From Peribacillus simplex (GTDB lineage Bacteria; Bacillota; Bacilli; Bacillales; DSM-1321), in NCBI RefSeq assembly GCF_030123325.1, contig NZ_CP126106.1:1454001-1518000 (forward strand): a DNA stretch of 64,000 nucleotides, in the 5' to 3' direction. A program made the position numbers and the translations under genes. The notes beneath the pieces were generated by a model. It made no database searches, was not told the origin of the DNA, and worked only from the letters and a program-made list of their open reading frames with translations. This document shows, in pieces, positions 9,327-18,852 of this stretch (within the stretch, counting starts at the first letter, position 1; each line of letters opens with the position of its first letter).

Positions 9327-9585
9327 AGGGAACTGAATGCATGCATGACTTTTTGAATTAGCAGGCAAGGAGAAAAGCGCCTTTGTGTGACTTTTGGTGA
9401 AATGAACCATTAAAACATTTCATGAAAACAATTAAAGAAAGACTTATATAAACAAGACAATATATCTTTTGATTTTCCTAGGGATTTGGGGTATATATCG
9501 AGGGGAGGCCACCAGAAGGTGTCCTTCATGCATCGGGATTGGTTTAGAAGTCTTGATTCTTCTGAATGGATTACTCTGATAAATA
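9327..9585. other. intergenic region without a supported gene
   Basis: AT-rich spacer between the Spo0E-like gene and the ZIP gene terminator. It holds GGCCACCAGAAGGTGTCC at about 9507, an imperfect hairpin without a T tract. I see no open frame with a ribosome binding site. Confidence 0.4.
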
Positions 9586-9620
9586 AAAAGTAAGAGCTGA
9601 CTCACTTGATGGAGCCAGCC
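9586..9620 (-). terminator. intrinsic terminator of the ZIP transporter gene
   Basis: On the minus strand GCTGGCTC pairs with GAGTCAGC (one G-T pair) and a T-rich tail follows. Confidence 0.6.
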
Positions 9621-9635
9621 ATGGAAGTTCGGGAA

Positions 9636-10367
9636 TTACAAAACTTCCAATAATATGACCATGAACAAAAGGCCGACAATGAAGGAATAGGTGGATGTGC
9701 GTTCATTACCATCACCATGGCTTTCAGGAATCAATTCCTTATAAACGATGAAAAGCATGGCCCCGGCGGCGAAAGCTAGGCCGTATGGAACCAGGAACCC
9801 AATGTAAGAAGTTAAATAATAACCCAGTAAGCCTGTAATTATTTCGATGGTACCGGTTAGGGTTGCTATCAGGAACGCTGTGAGTTTACCGATTTTTTGA
9901 TTAATTAAAAACAAGGCGACTAGTAAGCCTTCCGGAGCATTTTGCAAGCCGATGGCAAAAGCGATCAAGTTACCAGTATCAGCTGAATCAGAGGCGTAAC
10001 TGACCCCAACAGAAAGACCCTCAGGAATATTATGGAGTGTGATGGCAGTGATGATGAGCAAAGCCTTTTCATCGAACTGAATGCCACTTTTCGTATGGCT
10101 GAGATCAATATGAGGAATGTTTTTTTCCATGATCGTTAATGTCATTACCCCGAGAAAAACCCCAATGACTAGCTGCATATACCCTCCGGTGGCCAGAGAC
10201 TCCGGGATCAGGCTCAATAACGAAGCAGCCATCATAATTCCAGCAGTAAATGCCAGAAGCGTGTCTCTGAATCGATGTGTGATTGAACCTTGAATGAACA
10301 AGATTGGTAACGCACCAAACCCTGTAGACATAGCAGATAGGATGCTGCCTAATAAAACTCCACTCAT
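9636..10367 (-). CDS. ZIP family metal transporter
   Basis: 243 residues, about eight membrane segments, matching ZIP permeases that import zinc, iron or manganese. The signature of the fourth segment, HNIPEGLSVGVSY, and the matching fifth-segment motif QNAPEGLLVALF supply the metal-binding His, Asn and Glu residues. A short loop between segments three and four contains HIDLSHTKSG, a possible histidine metal site. The start has AAAAGGAG eight bases upstream. It is preceded on the same strand by a gap containing the divergent regulatory space; no metal riboswitch was recognised. Confidence 0.9.
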   Translation of the reverse strand: MSGVLLGSILSAMSTGFGALPILFIQGSITHRFRDTLLAFTAGIMMAASLLSLIPESLATGGYMQLVIGVFLGVMTLTIMEKNIPHIDLSHTKSGIQFDEKALLIITAITLHNIPEGLSVGVSYASDSADTGNLIAFAIGLQNAPEGLLVALFLINQKIGKLTAFLIATLTGTIEIITGLLGYYLTSYIGFLVPYGLAFAAGAMLFIVYKELIPESHGDGNERTSTYSFIVGLLFMVILLEVL

Positions 10368-10488
10368 AAATTTCTCCTTTTTGTATGGAACGTATCGTTA
10401 CTCATCAGTGAATTTTTGGGTGGAACAATAATTTATTGTATTTAGACATAAAGAAAATGTTCCAGGAAAAATACCATTTTGTTTGCAG

Positions 10489-11712
10489 TCATTCTTCTGT
10501 ATACCATTTTTTCAATGTCAGATCAGTCGGCAGCAATATGCTGATGATTCCCAGTAATGGCAGGAATCCCACTAGCTTAATCATGGATTCGATTCCAATT
10601 ATATCTGCAATGGCTCCCAATGAAACGGATCCAATGGCACCCATTCCAAAGGCTAACCCCACTGTCAAGCCTGCCATCGTTCCGACTTTTCCCGGGACCA
10701 ATTCCTGTGCGTATATTACAGTGACGGAAAAACTGCTCATTATAATGAATCCCGCCATCAATAATAAAACAAAAGCGGCTGTAGGGGGTACGAATGGTAA
10801 AAGTGCGGTTATTGGCATGCTGGCAGCGAAAGAAAAGAGAATGACATTTTTACGCCCGAATCTATCAGCAAGCGGACCTCCGAAAAATGTACCTACAGCA
10901 CCGGCTGCCAAAAAGGCAAATAGGAAAAATTGTGCGGATTTTATCGTGAACGAATACTGCTCGATCAAATAAAAACTGTAAAAGTTCGTCATGCACGATA
11001 CATACCAGGAACGGGCAAAGATTATGAATAATATCAATACCAGGGCCTTGGCCACTTTATGGGACCGCTCTTTATTGATTATTTTTGCAGCAAGCTTTTT
11101 AGGCTGGAAGTGAACTAATTTTTGGGAATACCACTTGGCAATATACAGCAATAGGATAACGGCCATTAAGGCCACCAGGGCAAACCAGAGTGCGCCTTTT
11201 TGACCAAAAGGAACAAGCACGATGGCTGTGATGAGTGGGGCAAGTGCCTGCCCGCTATTCCCGCCGACCTGATAAATTGATTGTGCCAGGCCTCTCTTTG
11301 GTCCGCCTGCCATATAGGCAACCCTGGAGCCTTCCGGATGGAATATGGCCGACCCTAAGCCCATCAAGAGGACTGCACCAAGGATAATGGTATAGTTTGG
11401 GGCAATTGCCAGAATGATGACCCCGATTAAAGTACTGGTCAACCCAATGGGCAATGCATAAGGAATTGGCTTTTTATCCGTATAGAATCCAACTGCCGGT
11501 TGCAGGAGCGATGAGACGATATTCAGGCAGAATGCAATCATTCCCAGCTGTGTATATGTTAGCGACATTGATTTTTCGAGGATTGGGAACATGGCCGGTA
11601 CGACGGCCTGAAGAGAATCATTCATTAAATGGCATATGCCAATGATGATCATGATTTTCAGAGTCATATCTTGTTTTTGCGGTTTTGTTTTAATGGCAGC
11701 GATACTTCCCAT
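10489..11712 (-). CDS. MFS transporter, fosmidomycin resistance (Fsr) type
   Basis: 407 residues from the ATG at 11712, chosen because GGAAGAAGGA lies nine bases upstream; 27 extra codons of open frame before it have no site. Twelve membrane segments in two halves. GICHLMNDSLQAVVPAMFPI in the first segment and the LGSAIFHPEGSRVA motif are typical of the fosmidomycin-resistance family of drug/proton antiporters. The MFS loop motif appears as DRFGRKN after segment eight. The true substrate is unknown. Monocistronic. Confidence 0.88.
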   Translation of the reverse strand: MGSIAAIKTKPQKQDMTLKIMIIIGICHLMNDSLQAVVPAMFPILEKSMSLTYTQLGMIAFCLNIVSSLLQPAVGFYTDKKPIPYALPIGLTSTLIGVIILAIAPNYTIILGAVLLMGLGSAIFHPEGSRVAYMAGGPKRGLAQSIYQVGGNSGQALAPLITAIVLVPFGQKGALWFALVALMAVILLLYIAKWYSQKLVHFQPKKLAAKIINKERSHKVAKALVLILFIIFARSWYVSCMTNFYSFYLIEQYSFTIKSAQFFLFAFLAAGAVGTFFGGPLADRFGRKNVILFSFAASMPITALLPFVPPTAAFVLLLMAGFIIMSSFSVTVIYAQELVPGKVGTMAGLTVGLAFGMGAIGSVSLGAIADIIGIESMIKLVGFLPLLGIISILLPTDLTLKKWYTEE

Positions 11713-11854
11713 CTGTATATTTCCTTCTTCCTGATTAAGTTTTTTACCTATTCCATAAATAGATTCAAGAAGCATGCACCGTATGCATGACACCTTTAAA
11801 TAAATCGGAATCGTTACTGGTCTTCATAAAAAAAATGAAACTCTCAAAGTATTG

Positions 11855-13351
11855 CTAATGGTAGTCTTTTATCAGCGGTAAGCTGATTGTTACGGTTGTA
11901 CCGTTCAGAGGTTTACTTGAAAACTCGATGGTGCCGTTAAAAGATTCAATTATTCGTTTACACACAAATAGCCCTAATCCCGTTCCTTCCTTTTTTGTTG
12001 TATAGAAGGGATTGAACACTTTACCTATTTCCTTTTCATTCAGTCCTTGCCCGGTGTCGATGATCATGATTTTAGCCCATTCATTTTCATGGTGAATTCG
12101 GATCCTTAACTTTTTCCCAACTTCCATGGCCTCGAAACCGTTTTTGGCAATGTTGAGTATGACTTGTTTGAGTTGGTCATTTGTACAATGAACCAGGATC
12201 GGCTCCTTTATGATATTCCATTCCACTTCAATATTGAAGTGACGTGCTTCTGATTCTATTATTGGTCTCAATTCTGCAATGATACTGCGAATATCATATA
12301 AGGATAAAGTTTGGGCCATCGGCTTCCCTAAAATCAAAAATTCGCTGACGATACTATTGATCCGTTCAATTTCCTTCATGATGACAGAGTAATAGAACTG
12401 ATCTTGTTCTTCCGGGTGTTTTTCAACCAATAACTGCACTAGCCCCTTAATGCCGGTAAGTGGGTTTTTTATTTCATGTGCAGTACTGGCAGCCAATGTA
12501 CCGACAAAATCTATTTTTTTCCTTTCGTTTAGTAACCTTTGGTTTCTGGTATTCCTGCGAACGATCAGCTCCTCCACGATGGTATAAATCATGTGAGTAA
12601 AAAAGAAGGTGAAAAAGACAAGCATCAAAAATGCATTCATGCTATTTGTGTTAATCTTGTCTGGCACTTTGACGGACAATTTCCAATCGACTTCGGTCAA
12701 AGGAACATCCACCCATTTAGAACGTCCAGTGAACCCGTCGGCATTTATATCCAAAATTCGGGTTTTGTCCTTTGTTTCCAATATAAAGGTATGACCAGGG
12801 CTGAGAATCTTTAATATATTTTCCATATGATCCAGCCTGATATGTGCCAATAAAAACCCTTGCACTTTTTTATCATGATCCAGAATGGGAGCAAAAATGG
12901 AAAAATAATTGTAATCAGGATTGTATAGTTCCTTTGTTCCTACAACAACGGCTTTTTGGGTTTTTACTGCAAGTTCTATATCATTCTGTTCAATTAAATA
13001 GTAATGATTGAAATTCTTATTCGTCCCTGAAATGGAGACACCGTCGCGATTTAGCCAATATATTCCGGCATACTTGGAATCTGTATCTTTGATCCATTTC
13101 ATAAGAAGTTCGGTTTTTTTGTTATCCATATAAAGCACGGAACTGCTAAGGCTAAGCAGCTCAAGGTTTTCCTTCGTTTCTCTGATAACTTGATCTATGT
13201 ATTCTTGATAAACCGTTCCCGCCCATTCAGCTTGTTCCTGCCTTTCTTTTTGAATGGAACGTTCTAAATGCATCCAATAAATGATTGAGAGAATAATTAA
13301 TGGTAAAATAACAATAAGTAGATATGTGGTGAATTTATGCCTTGTTTTCAT
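11855..13351 (-). CDS. membrane sensor histidine kinase with extracellular Cache-like domain
   Basis: 498 residues from the ATG at 13351; the upstream site is weak and a GTG three codons earlier is an alternative. Layout: membrane segment at about 8-27, a roughly 210-residue extracellular region (double-Cache-like, with GIYWLNRDGVSISG and FSIFAPILDHDKKVQGF), second membrane segment at about 240-260, phospho-acceptor helix ASTAHEIKNPLTGIKG with His292, and an ATPase domain with N box NIAKNGFEAM and G2 GTGLGLFVCKR. The architecture resembles KinD/KinB-type sporulation kinases that sense extracellular signals. It is divergent from a MarR regulator and has no partner response regulator. Confidence 0.88.
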   Translation of the reverse strand: MKTRHKFTTYLLIVILPLIILSIIYWMHLERSIQKERQEQAEWAGTVYQEYIDQVIRETKENLELLSLSSSVLYMDNKKTELLMKWIKDTDSKYAGIYWLNRDGVSISGTNKNFNHYYLIEQNDIELAVKTQKAVVVGTKELYNPDYNYFSIFAPILDHDKKVQGFLLAHIRLDHMENILKILSPGHTFILETKDKTRILDINADGFTGRSKWVDVPLTEVDWKLSVKVPDKINTNSMNAFLMLVFFTFFFTHMIYTIVEELIVRRNTRNQRLLNERKKIDFVGTLAASTAHEIKNPLTGIKGLVQLLVEKHPEEQDQFYYSVIMKEIERINSIVSEFLILGKPMAQTLSLYDIRSIIAELRPIIESEARHFNIEVEWNIIKEPILVHCTNDQLKQVILNIAKNGFEAMEVGKKLRIRIHHENEWAKIMIIDTGQGLNEKEIGKVFNPFYTTKKEGTGLGLFVCKRIIESFNGTIEFSSKPLNGTTVTISLPLIKDYH

Positions 13352-13507
13352 GAATGTCACTACTTTAGCTTTTTTTTCAAGTATATCAAAATGAATGATT
13401 AAACAATAGTGCATACTAACAGGGTAGATTGACAAAAAAGTCTTTATGCCATATAATAACTTTTAATTCAAGATATTTTAATTAAAAATTTTTAAGGTTG
13501 TGAAGTT

Positions 13508-13945
13508 ATGGAGAATAATAACATCCAACAGTCTTTGAAACTGTTCATTGTGATGTCTAGAGCCCATCGATCAATTAATGATGTGGTAAATAAACATATA
13601 GCTGAAGAGGGTTTGAATCCAACTGAGTTTGCAGTACTGGAATTACTTTACCATAAAGGGGATCAGCCCCTTCAGCAAATAGGCGGAAAAATCCTGCTAG
13701 CTAGCGGCAGCATAACCTATGTCGTGGATAAACTTGAACAGAAGGAATATCTACAGCGAATAGCATGTAAAGAGGATCGCCGTGTAACCTTTGCAAAAAT
13801 AACGGATAAAGGAAAGGCCTTTATTGAAGGAGTATTTCCTGAGCATGAAAAAAGAATCGATGATATCATGAGTGTACTTACGCACGATGAAAAGGCCACC
13901 GTTATCGAATTGCTTAAAAAGATTGGGTATTCCGCTCAAAATTAG
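13508..13945 (+). CDS. MarR family transcriptional regulator
   Basis: 145 residues, the normal MarR length. The winged helix-turn-helix is visible: LNPTEFAVLELLYHKGDQPL, then IGGKILLASGSITYVVDKLE as the recognition region, and the DRRVTFAKITDKG wing with its conserved Asp-Arg-Arg. MarR proteins usually repress stress or efflux genes and are released by small phenolic ligands or oxidation; the target here is unknown. It is divergent from the Cache kinase gene; the 156 bp between them should hold both promoters. It ends at a strong terminator. Confidence 0.9.
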   Translation: MENNNIQQSLKLFIVMSRAHRSINDVVNKHIAEEGLNPTEFAVLELLYHKGDQPLQQIGGKILLASGSITYVVDKLEQKEYLQRIACKEDRRVTFAKITDKGKAFIEGVFPEHEKRIDDIMSVLTHDEKATVIELLKKIGYSAQN

Positions 13946-13951
13946 TTAAAG

Positions 13952-13990
13952 AACCAGCACCCGGATTTGACTACAGGTGCTGGTTTTTTA
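13952..13990 (+). terminator. intrinsic terminator after the MarR gene
   Basis: AACCAGCACC and GGTGCTGGTT form a 10-bp perfect stem followed by a T run. Confidence 0.9.
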
Positions 13991-14128
13991 TGTCTGATAA
14001 AATTTGAATTTGTTTTGAGGGCATAAAGGTTTTTAATAATGCTGTGGCGAATTAAATTATATTACGATAACCGCAAAATGTTACTCAGGTTGAAAAAATG
14101 TTTTTATATCATGAAAAGGAGCGTACAT

Positions 14129-15823
14129 ATGAAATTTAATGAGTATGAATATAAACGTCCTGAAATGGATGAAATTAAAACTCGATTCATGAAAGCTTTG
14201 GAAAAGTTTATTGACGCTGCTAATGCTGATGCGCAAATAAAAGCCATGGAAGAAATAAATGAGATCCGAAATTATGTAGGTACGATGATTAATTTGGTCT
14301 ATATAAGGCATTCCATTGATACCAATGATGATTTTTATAAAGCTGAGAATGATTATTTAGATGACTTCTCCCCTGAAATGGAAGAGTTAACCACAAAATT
14401 TTACAATGAACTCGTTCGCTCGAAATATCGTAAAGAGCTTGAGAATAAATGGGGAACTCAACTATTTGACCTTGCAGAGGCCCAACTCAAAACTTTTTCG
14501 CCCGAAATCATACCACAGCTGCAAAAAGAAAATAAGTTATCAAGTGAATATTCACAATTGATTGCCTCTGCAAAAATTCACTTTGATGGAAAAGAATTAA
14601 CACTTGCGCAACTTCAGCCTTTTATGGAGTCTCCGGACCGTGAGTTAAGGAAAAATGCAAGTGAGGCTTATTACGGTTTCTTTGAAGAAAAACAGGAGGA
14701 ATTGGATCGTATATTCGATGATCTTGTCAAGGTGAGGCATGGGATTTCGACAGCGCTGGGTTATGGGAATTTCGTGGAACTTGGGTATTATCGAATGACC
14801 CGGACTGATTATGATGCTGAAATGGTTGCTGCATTCCGCAAGCAGGTGAAAGAGGAAGTGGTACCGCTTGTCACCCGGCTGAAGGGACGTCAGCGCAAAC
14901 GTCTTGGATTGGAGAAACTGAACTATTATGATGAGAATTTTCATTTCAGAACGGGTAATGCCATTCCAAAAGGCGATGCTGAGTGGATCATCGAAAATGG
15001 GAAAAAGATGTACCAGGAGCTTTCGCCTGAAACTAATCAGTTTTTTAACTATATGATTGATAATAACCTAATGGACCTTGTGGCGAAGAAAGGAAAAGAA
15101 AGCGGTGGCTATTGTACTTTTATAGAAGACTATAAAGCTCCATTCATCTTTTCTAATTTCAACGGTACTTCCGGGGATATTGATGTTTTGACGCATGAGG
15201 CAGGTCATGCATTCCAAGTGTATCGCAGCCGTGAACTTGACATTCCTGAGTATTATTGGCCTACATATGAAGCGTGTGAAATCCATTCGATGAGCATGGA
15301 ATTTTTAACTTGGCCATGGATGGAGCTGTTTTTCAAGGAAGATACGGAAAAGTATAAGTTTTCCCATTTAAGCGGGGCCCTCATTTTCCTCCCGTATGGG
15401 GTAGCTGTTGATGAATTTCAGCATTTTGTCTATGAAAATCCCGATGCCTCCCCCGCTGAAAGAAAGCAGGCTTGGCGTAGAATCGAGATGGAATATTTGC
15501 CACATCGCGATTATGAAGGAAATGAATTCTTGGAGAATGGCGGGTATTGGCAGCGGCAAAGCCACATTTATCAATCACCTTTCTATTATATCGACTATAC
15601 ATTGGCCCAGATTTGTGCTTTCCAATTCTGGAAAAGGTCGAATGAAAAAGATGAAACGGCTTGGAAGGATTATTTGAATCTGTGCCAACTTGGAGGCAGC
15701 AAGTCCTTCCTTGGTCTCGTTGAATCTGCGAATCTGAAATCCCCATTTGATGACGGTACAGTACAGTCCGTTGTAAAGGTGATAGACGAATGGCTCTCCA
15801 CTGTAGATGATAAGGCATTATGA
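14129..15823 (+). CDS. M3 family oligoendopeptidase (PepF-like)
   Basis: 564 residues starting at the ATG at 14129, with AAAAGGAG eight bases upstream; a longer open frame upstream has no such site. The zinc-peptidase signature THEAGHAFQ (HExxH) lies near residue 357, followed by the downstream glutamate in MSMEFLTWPW. The mostly helical N-terminal half matches oligopeptidase F, a cytosolic enzyme that trims short peptides. No signal peptide. Monocistronic, with a terminator. Confidence 0.92.
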   Translation: MKFNEYEYKRPEMDEIKTRFMKALEKFIDAANADAQIKAMEEINEIRNYVGTMINLVYIRHSIDTNDDFYKAENDYLDDFSPEMEELTTKFYNELVRSKYRKELENKWGTQLFDLAEAQLKTFSPEIIPQLQKENKLSSEYSQLIASAKIHFDGKELTLAQLQPFMESPDRELRKNASEAYYGFFEEKQEELDRIFDDLVKVRHGISTALGYGNFVELGYYRMTRTDYDAEMVAAFRKQVKEEVVPLVTRLKGRQRKRLGLEKLNYYDENFHFRTGNAIPKGDAEWIIENGKKMYQELSPETNQFFNYMIDNNLMDLVAKKGKESGGYCTFIEDYKAPFIFSNFNGTSGDIDVLTHEAGHAFQVYRSRELDIPEYYWPTYEACEIHSMSMEFLTWPWMELFFKEDTEKYKFSHLSGALIFLPYGVAVDEFQHFVYENPDASPAERKQAWRRIEMEYLPHRDYEGNEFLENGGYWQRQSHIYQSPFYYIDYTLAQICAFQFWKRSNEKDETAWKDYLNLCQLGGSKSFLGLVESANLKSPFDDGTVQSVVKVIDEWLSTVDDKAL

Positions 15824-15844
15824 AATATTAGGCTGTATGAAACG

Positions 15845-15877
15845 AACGCTTGGAGATTATTCCAAGCGTTTTTTTAA
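15845..15877 (+). terminator. intrinsic terminator after the oligoendopeptidase gene
   Basis: AACGCTTGGA pairs with TCCAAGCGTT across a 6-base loop, followed by seven T residues. Confidence 0.9.
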
Positions 15878-16065
15878 ACCTTTCATACGCTAGGAATTTT
15901 GGCATGAAAAGTGCTGTTAGCTCCACAGAGAAATGCATAGGGAGTTTCAGACTTCACAAATTATGAGAATGTTAGCACAGGAAAAAACAGCCGACGAAAG
16001 GAATATTGCTCGGCTTGTCTTAAATCTCTCTTCCTTACATATAAATGTAGGGAGGAGGGGAGAGC

Positions 16066-17106
16066 ATGCTGTCAAGGTGGTCAGGGAGTTTTCAGATTGC
16101 AGCAGTTTATGTAGGCACAGTCGTCGGTGCAGGATTTGCAACTGGAAAAGAGATTGTCGAGTTTTTTACCCGTTATGGCTTTTATGGCTTTATCGGGATT
16201 TTAATAGCAGGTTATATTTTCATTTTCACTGGGACGAAAATCATGCTCATTTCCACAAGGATAAGAGCATCTTCTTATGAGGAGTTCAATCAATTTCTTT
16301 TTGGGAGGAAAGTAGCGGGAATCATCAACTTCTTTTTCCTTATCATGCTGTTAGGGGTGACGGCTGTCATGATTTCGGGTTCAGGAGCCGTTTTTGAAGA
16401 ACAACTTGGCGTGCCCAAAAGTATAGGAAGCTGGTCTACGATCATACTGGCATCCTTGGTCCTGATGATGGGCATGCGGGGTGTTTTCACTGTGAACTCT
16501 TTTGTTGTACCAATCATGATCTGCTTTAGTTTGATCCTTTTTTTCTCGACTTTGGATAATGGGGATTTCTTTAAGACACTTACAAAAGTTCCTGATGAAG
16601 TGATCACCGTGAAAATGATTTTGTCACCATTTGCCTATACAGCCTTTAACCTTGCTTTGGCACAGGCTGTGCTGGTTCCGGTTGCGTATGAAGTTCGAGA
16701 GGAGAAGGTCATTAAACATGGTGCAATTCTTGGTGGGATATTCCTGACAATCATTTTATTGACGGGGCATTTTTCACTTATGACACTTCCTGACGTGAAT
16801 AGATATGAAATTCCTTCAGCGGTTATTATGAGAACGGCAGCCAGTCAGTTATATTGGATGTTCATTTTGGTGATTTACGGGGAGATATTCACTTCGGTCA
16901 TCGGAAACATATATGGATTACAGAGGCAAATCAGCAATTATATTAAATTGCCAAGCATGTTGATCATAGCGGTGATTTTTTTAATAGCTTTGATCATCAG
17001 TGAATTCGGATATGGAAGGTTACTAGGATATATTTATCCGGTTTTTGGATACATAAGCCTCCTTTTTTTAATATTGGTCTGGAAAAGCAAGGCGGGGAAG
17101 GAGTAA
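16066..17106 (+). CDS. ykvI: YkvI-type integral membrane protein, putative transporter
   Basis: 346 residues with about ten membrane segments. The N-terminus QIAAVYVGTVVGAGFATGKE is typical of the YkvI family, which is distantly related to amino-acid/sodium symporters of the LeuT-fold class; no substrate has been proven that I know of. GGAGGGGAGAGC upstream of the ATG is a strong ribosome binding site. YkvS, another ykv-cluster protein, lies about 0.9 kb downstream on the other strand, which supports the assignment by gene neighbourhood. Confidence 0.85.
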   Translation: MLSRWSGSFQIAAVYVGTVVGAGFATGKEIVEFFTRYGFYGFIGILIAGYIFIFTGTKIMLISTRIRASSYEEFNQFLFGRKVAGIINFFFLIMLLGVTAVMISGSGAVFEEQLGVPKSIGSWSTIILASLVLMMGMRGVFTVNSFVVPIMICFSLILFFSTLDNGDFFKTLTKVPDEVITVKMILSPFAYTAFNLALAQAVLVPVAYEVREEKVIKHGAILGGIFLTIILLTGHFSLMTLPDVNRYEIPSAVIMRTAASQLYWMFILVIYGEIFTSVIGNIYGLQRQISNYIKLPSMLIIAVIFLIALIISEFGYGRLLGYIYPVFGYISLLFLILVWKSKAGKE

Positions 17107-17112
17107 TGAAGA

Positions 17113-17139
17113 ACGGAGGGCCTGCCCTTAGCCCTCCGT
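17113..17139 (+). terminator. hairpin after ykvI, terminator-like
   Basis: ACGGAGGGC pairs with GCCCTCCGT right after the stop codon. The T tract is poor, so termination may be weak. Confidence 0.5.
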
Positions 17140-17158
17140 ATCCGGGTATAATGAATGT

Positions 17159-17785
17159 TCACCTTTTCATCAGCGTCTTTGCCATCTCTAGAAAAGCATC
17201 CCGGTAATCTCTATCTTTTTTCGTGAATATAGTTAAGCGGACGGGTGATTTTTCATCCTTGAGCAATATGGAAGTGATCACATCATCGCCGCTTTCCACT
17301 TCAAAGCCCGTTCCGCCCTCGACATCAAGTGAAGGATCGCTAATTGTTTCTGAAATGCTTTTCAGCTGGGCTTGAACATTTTTTTCCACCTCATCCCAAT
17401 TGACATCCGCCTTCAACAATTCGATTCTCATATAAATGGAGTCATCTTCAGTCAGGAACACAATATCCTTTCCTGGTTCTTCGGCACTTAACCTGAATTG
17501 TTGCAAAACATAAAGGCTGAACGGTTGATTATCACTTTTTTTTAGGAAAGCTGTTTTTTCTTTTGCTTCCCCGTTAATTGTATACCGCAGGTTTTGCTCC
17601 ATCAGTCTTACTTTGTTATCACTTCGGTTATTGTAATTATCTTCTTGAGAAATATTGCCTTCGTTCCCCTCTTTTACTGAGTCTTCCTGTGGCTCATCTG
17701 CATTTTTGTCTGTGGTCGTACCGCAGCCAGTCAGAAGAAAAGCGGCGAATGTGGCACAGCCAATATAACGTGTCCAACTAGTCAT
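17159..17785 (-). CDS. uncharacterised lipoprotein
   Basis: 208 residues from the ATG at 17785, with GAGGG five bases upstream; the ATG four codons earlier overlaps that site. A type II signal peptide ends in the lipobox LLTGC near residue 21, followed by an acidic, Asn/Asp/Glu-rich linker to about residue 60 and a folded domain of about 140 residues. I do not recognise the domain. The C-terminal half alternates short charged strands and resembles lipid-anchored proteins of unknown role in Bacillus. Convergent with ykvI. Confidence 0.7.
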   Translation of the reverse strand: MTSWTRYIGCATFAAFLLTGCGTTTDKNADEPQEDSVKEGNEGNISQEDNYNNRSDNKVRLMEQNLRYTINGEAKEKTAFLKKSDNQPFSLYVLQQFRLSAEEPGKDIVFLTEDDSIYMRIELLKADVNWDEVEKNVQAQLKSISETISDPSLDVEGGTGFEVESGDDVITSILLKDEKSPVRLTIFTKKDRDYRDAFLEMAKTLMKR

Positions 17786-17935
17786 GTTTTCCCTCATCTT
17801 TCTGATAGAAATTCCAATCTCAATTTGGTTATACCTGCATCACATACAGGTGCTTTGCCCTTTAATGAATTAGACGGAATGAAATGGAAATGGTTACAAA
17901 AAGCGGGAGAATCAATTCGCAAGTTTGCGATAAAG

Positions 17936-17972
17936 TGAAAAACGGGATGGTCATCTAGTAACCATCCCGTTT
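17936..17972 (-). terminator. intrinsic terminator of ykvS
   Basis: AACGGGATGGT and ACCATCCCGTT form an 11-bp perfect stem; on the minus strand it is followed by five T residues. Confidence 0.85.
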
Positions 17973-17984
17973 GAGTACATTGAA

Positions 17985-18161
17985 TTATCCTATGATTTTA
18001 TAATTTTTATGGTTGACGACGGTTTTCTGTTCAAGTTCCAAATCACGATAATTTTCCATATACGTGACGTCCACGATTACTGAGTTCTCGTTCACTTTCT
18101 CGACGATTCCTTTTAAGCCTTCTCTAAATTCAATGATATTTCCAACTTCCGCTTTCTTCAT
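17985..18161 (-). CDS. ykvS: YkvS family small protein (DUF2187)
   Basis: 58 residues from the ATG at 18161, with AAAGGATG upstream. MKKAEVGNIIEFREGLKGIV followed by VEKVNENSVIVDVT closely matches what I remember of B. subtilis YkvS. The short all-beta, KOW/SH3-like composition suggests a nucleic-acid or protein-binding barrel, but no function is established. The upstream 10 codons of open frame lack a site and were excluded. Confidence 0.8.
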   Translation of the reverse strand: MKKAEVGNIIEFREGLKGIVEKVNENSVIVDVTYMENYRDLELEQKTVVNHKNYKIIG

Positions 18162-18191
18162 GGTAATCATCCTTTCCCATTTTGTTTCCAA

Positions 18192-18614
18192 TGATCAAAA
18201 AGTAACTATGGAGTAATTGGATTATTCGAACATCTTGCGGTTTAGATTTTGACGTGGGAAGTGCTAGTAAGAGAAAAAGTTATCTCTTATGTCGGTACAG
18301 TAAGCTAAACTTTTAAAGGAAGGTACGATTTCTTGTAATGGAGCAGCTGTAATGATGTGGCATAATTTGGTAAATGTTGCGAACGCAGTTATACGTACCA
18401 GTATGTAAATCTATGTACAATAAATGCCAATCATTTTACAGTATGATATTTTACTATACAGTTTGCACTATTTTAAAGCATTCGTAAAGAAATATGTAGC
18501 AGTGGACATCAAAAAGTTCTGGAATTATATTAAGTGGCAAGCTTATGTTAAAATTAAAACGGAATTTCTCCTGTAGAAATGAAGGAACATTTGATAATTA
18601 AGGAGGATAATCTT
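18192..18614. other. intergenic region upstream of a small gene, no gene supported
   Basis: AT-rich stretch of about 420 bp between the divergent ykvS and the small plus-strand gene at 18615. It contains AGAGAAAAAGTTATCTCT, a short inverted repeat at about 18273. No open frame with a ribosome binding site and no known riboswitch core was recognised. Confidence 0.4.
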
Positions 18615-18809
18615 ATGAATGCAGAAGAAGCAAAAGATGTACTCGATAAACTGGCAAATCGGGAAATGGATGAATTCAGGATAACCAAAGAAGAATTTTT
18701 ACCTTTTCGTGAGGTTCTTGTTAAAAGGGAAGACTTTAAACATTTTCGGGGGAATGCTCAACATAACGGTGTGATAATTTATACGTATTTAGAAGAAGCG
18801 AGAAGTTAA
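18615..18809 (+). CDS. small conserved hypothetical protein
   Basis: 64 residues. The ATG at 18615 follows AAGGAGGATAATCTT, an almost perfect ribosome binding site, so expression is likely. The protein is soluble, acidic in its first half, and probably two helices plus a short strand region ending in GVIIYTYLEEARS. I recognise no domain; the length and character are those of many small Bacillus sporulation or stress proteins. It is followed by a hairpin and is convergent with a sigma-factor gene. Confidence 0.6.
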   Translation: MNAEEAKDVLDKLANREMDEFRITKEEFLPFREVLVKREDFKHFRGNAQHNGVIIYTYLEEARS

Positions 18810-18819
18810 TGTATATTTT

Positions 18820-18850
18820 TGGGGTGGCTCATGATTGAGCCACCCTTATT
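18820..18850 (+). terminator. intrinsic terminator between small gene and sigma factor
   Basis: GGGTGGCTCA and TGAGCCACCC form a 10-bp perfect stem with a 4-base loop; a modest T-rich tail follows on the plus strand. Confidence 0.7.
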
Positions 18851-18852
18851 CA

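Noticed and set aside
10436..10972. 178-codon plus-strand open frame
   Set aside because: Antisense to the C-terminal part of the well-supported MFS gene; its protein is low-complexity (Pro, Ala, Asn) and has no start site.
15381..15818. 145-codon minus-strand open frame
   Set aside because: Antisense shadow of the oligoendopeptidase gene.
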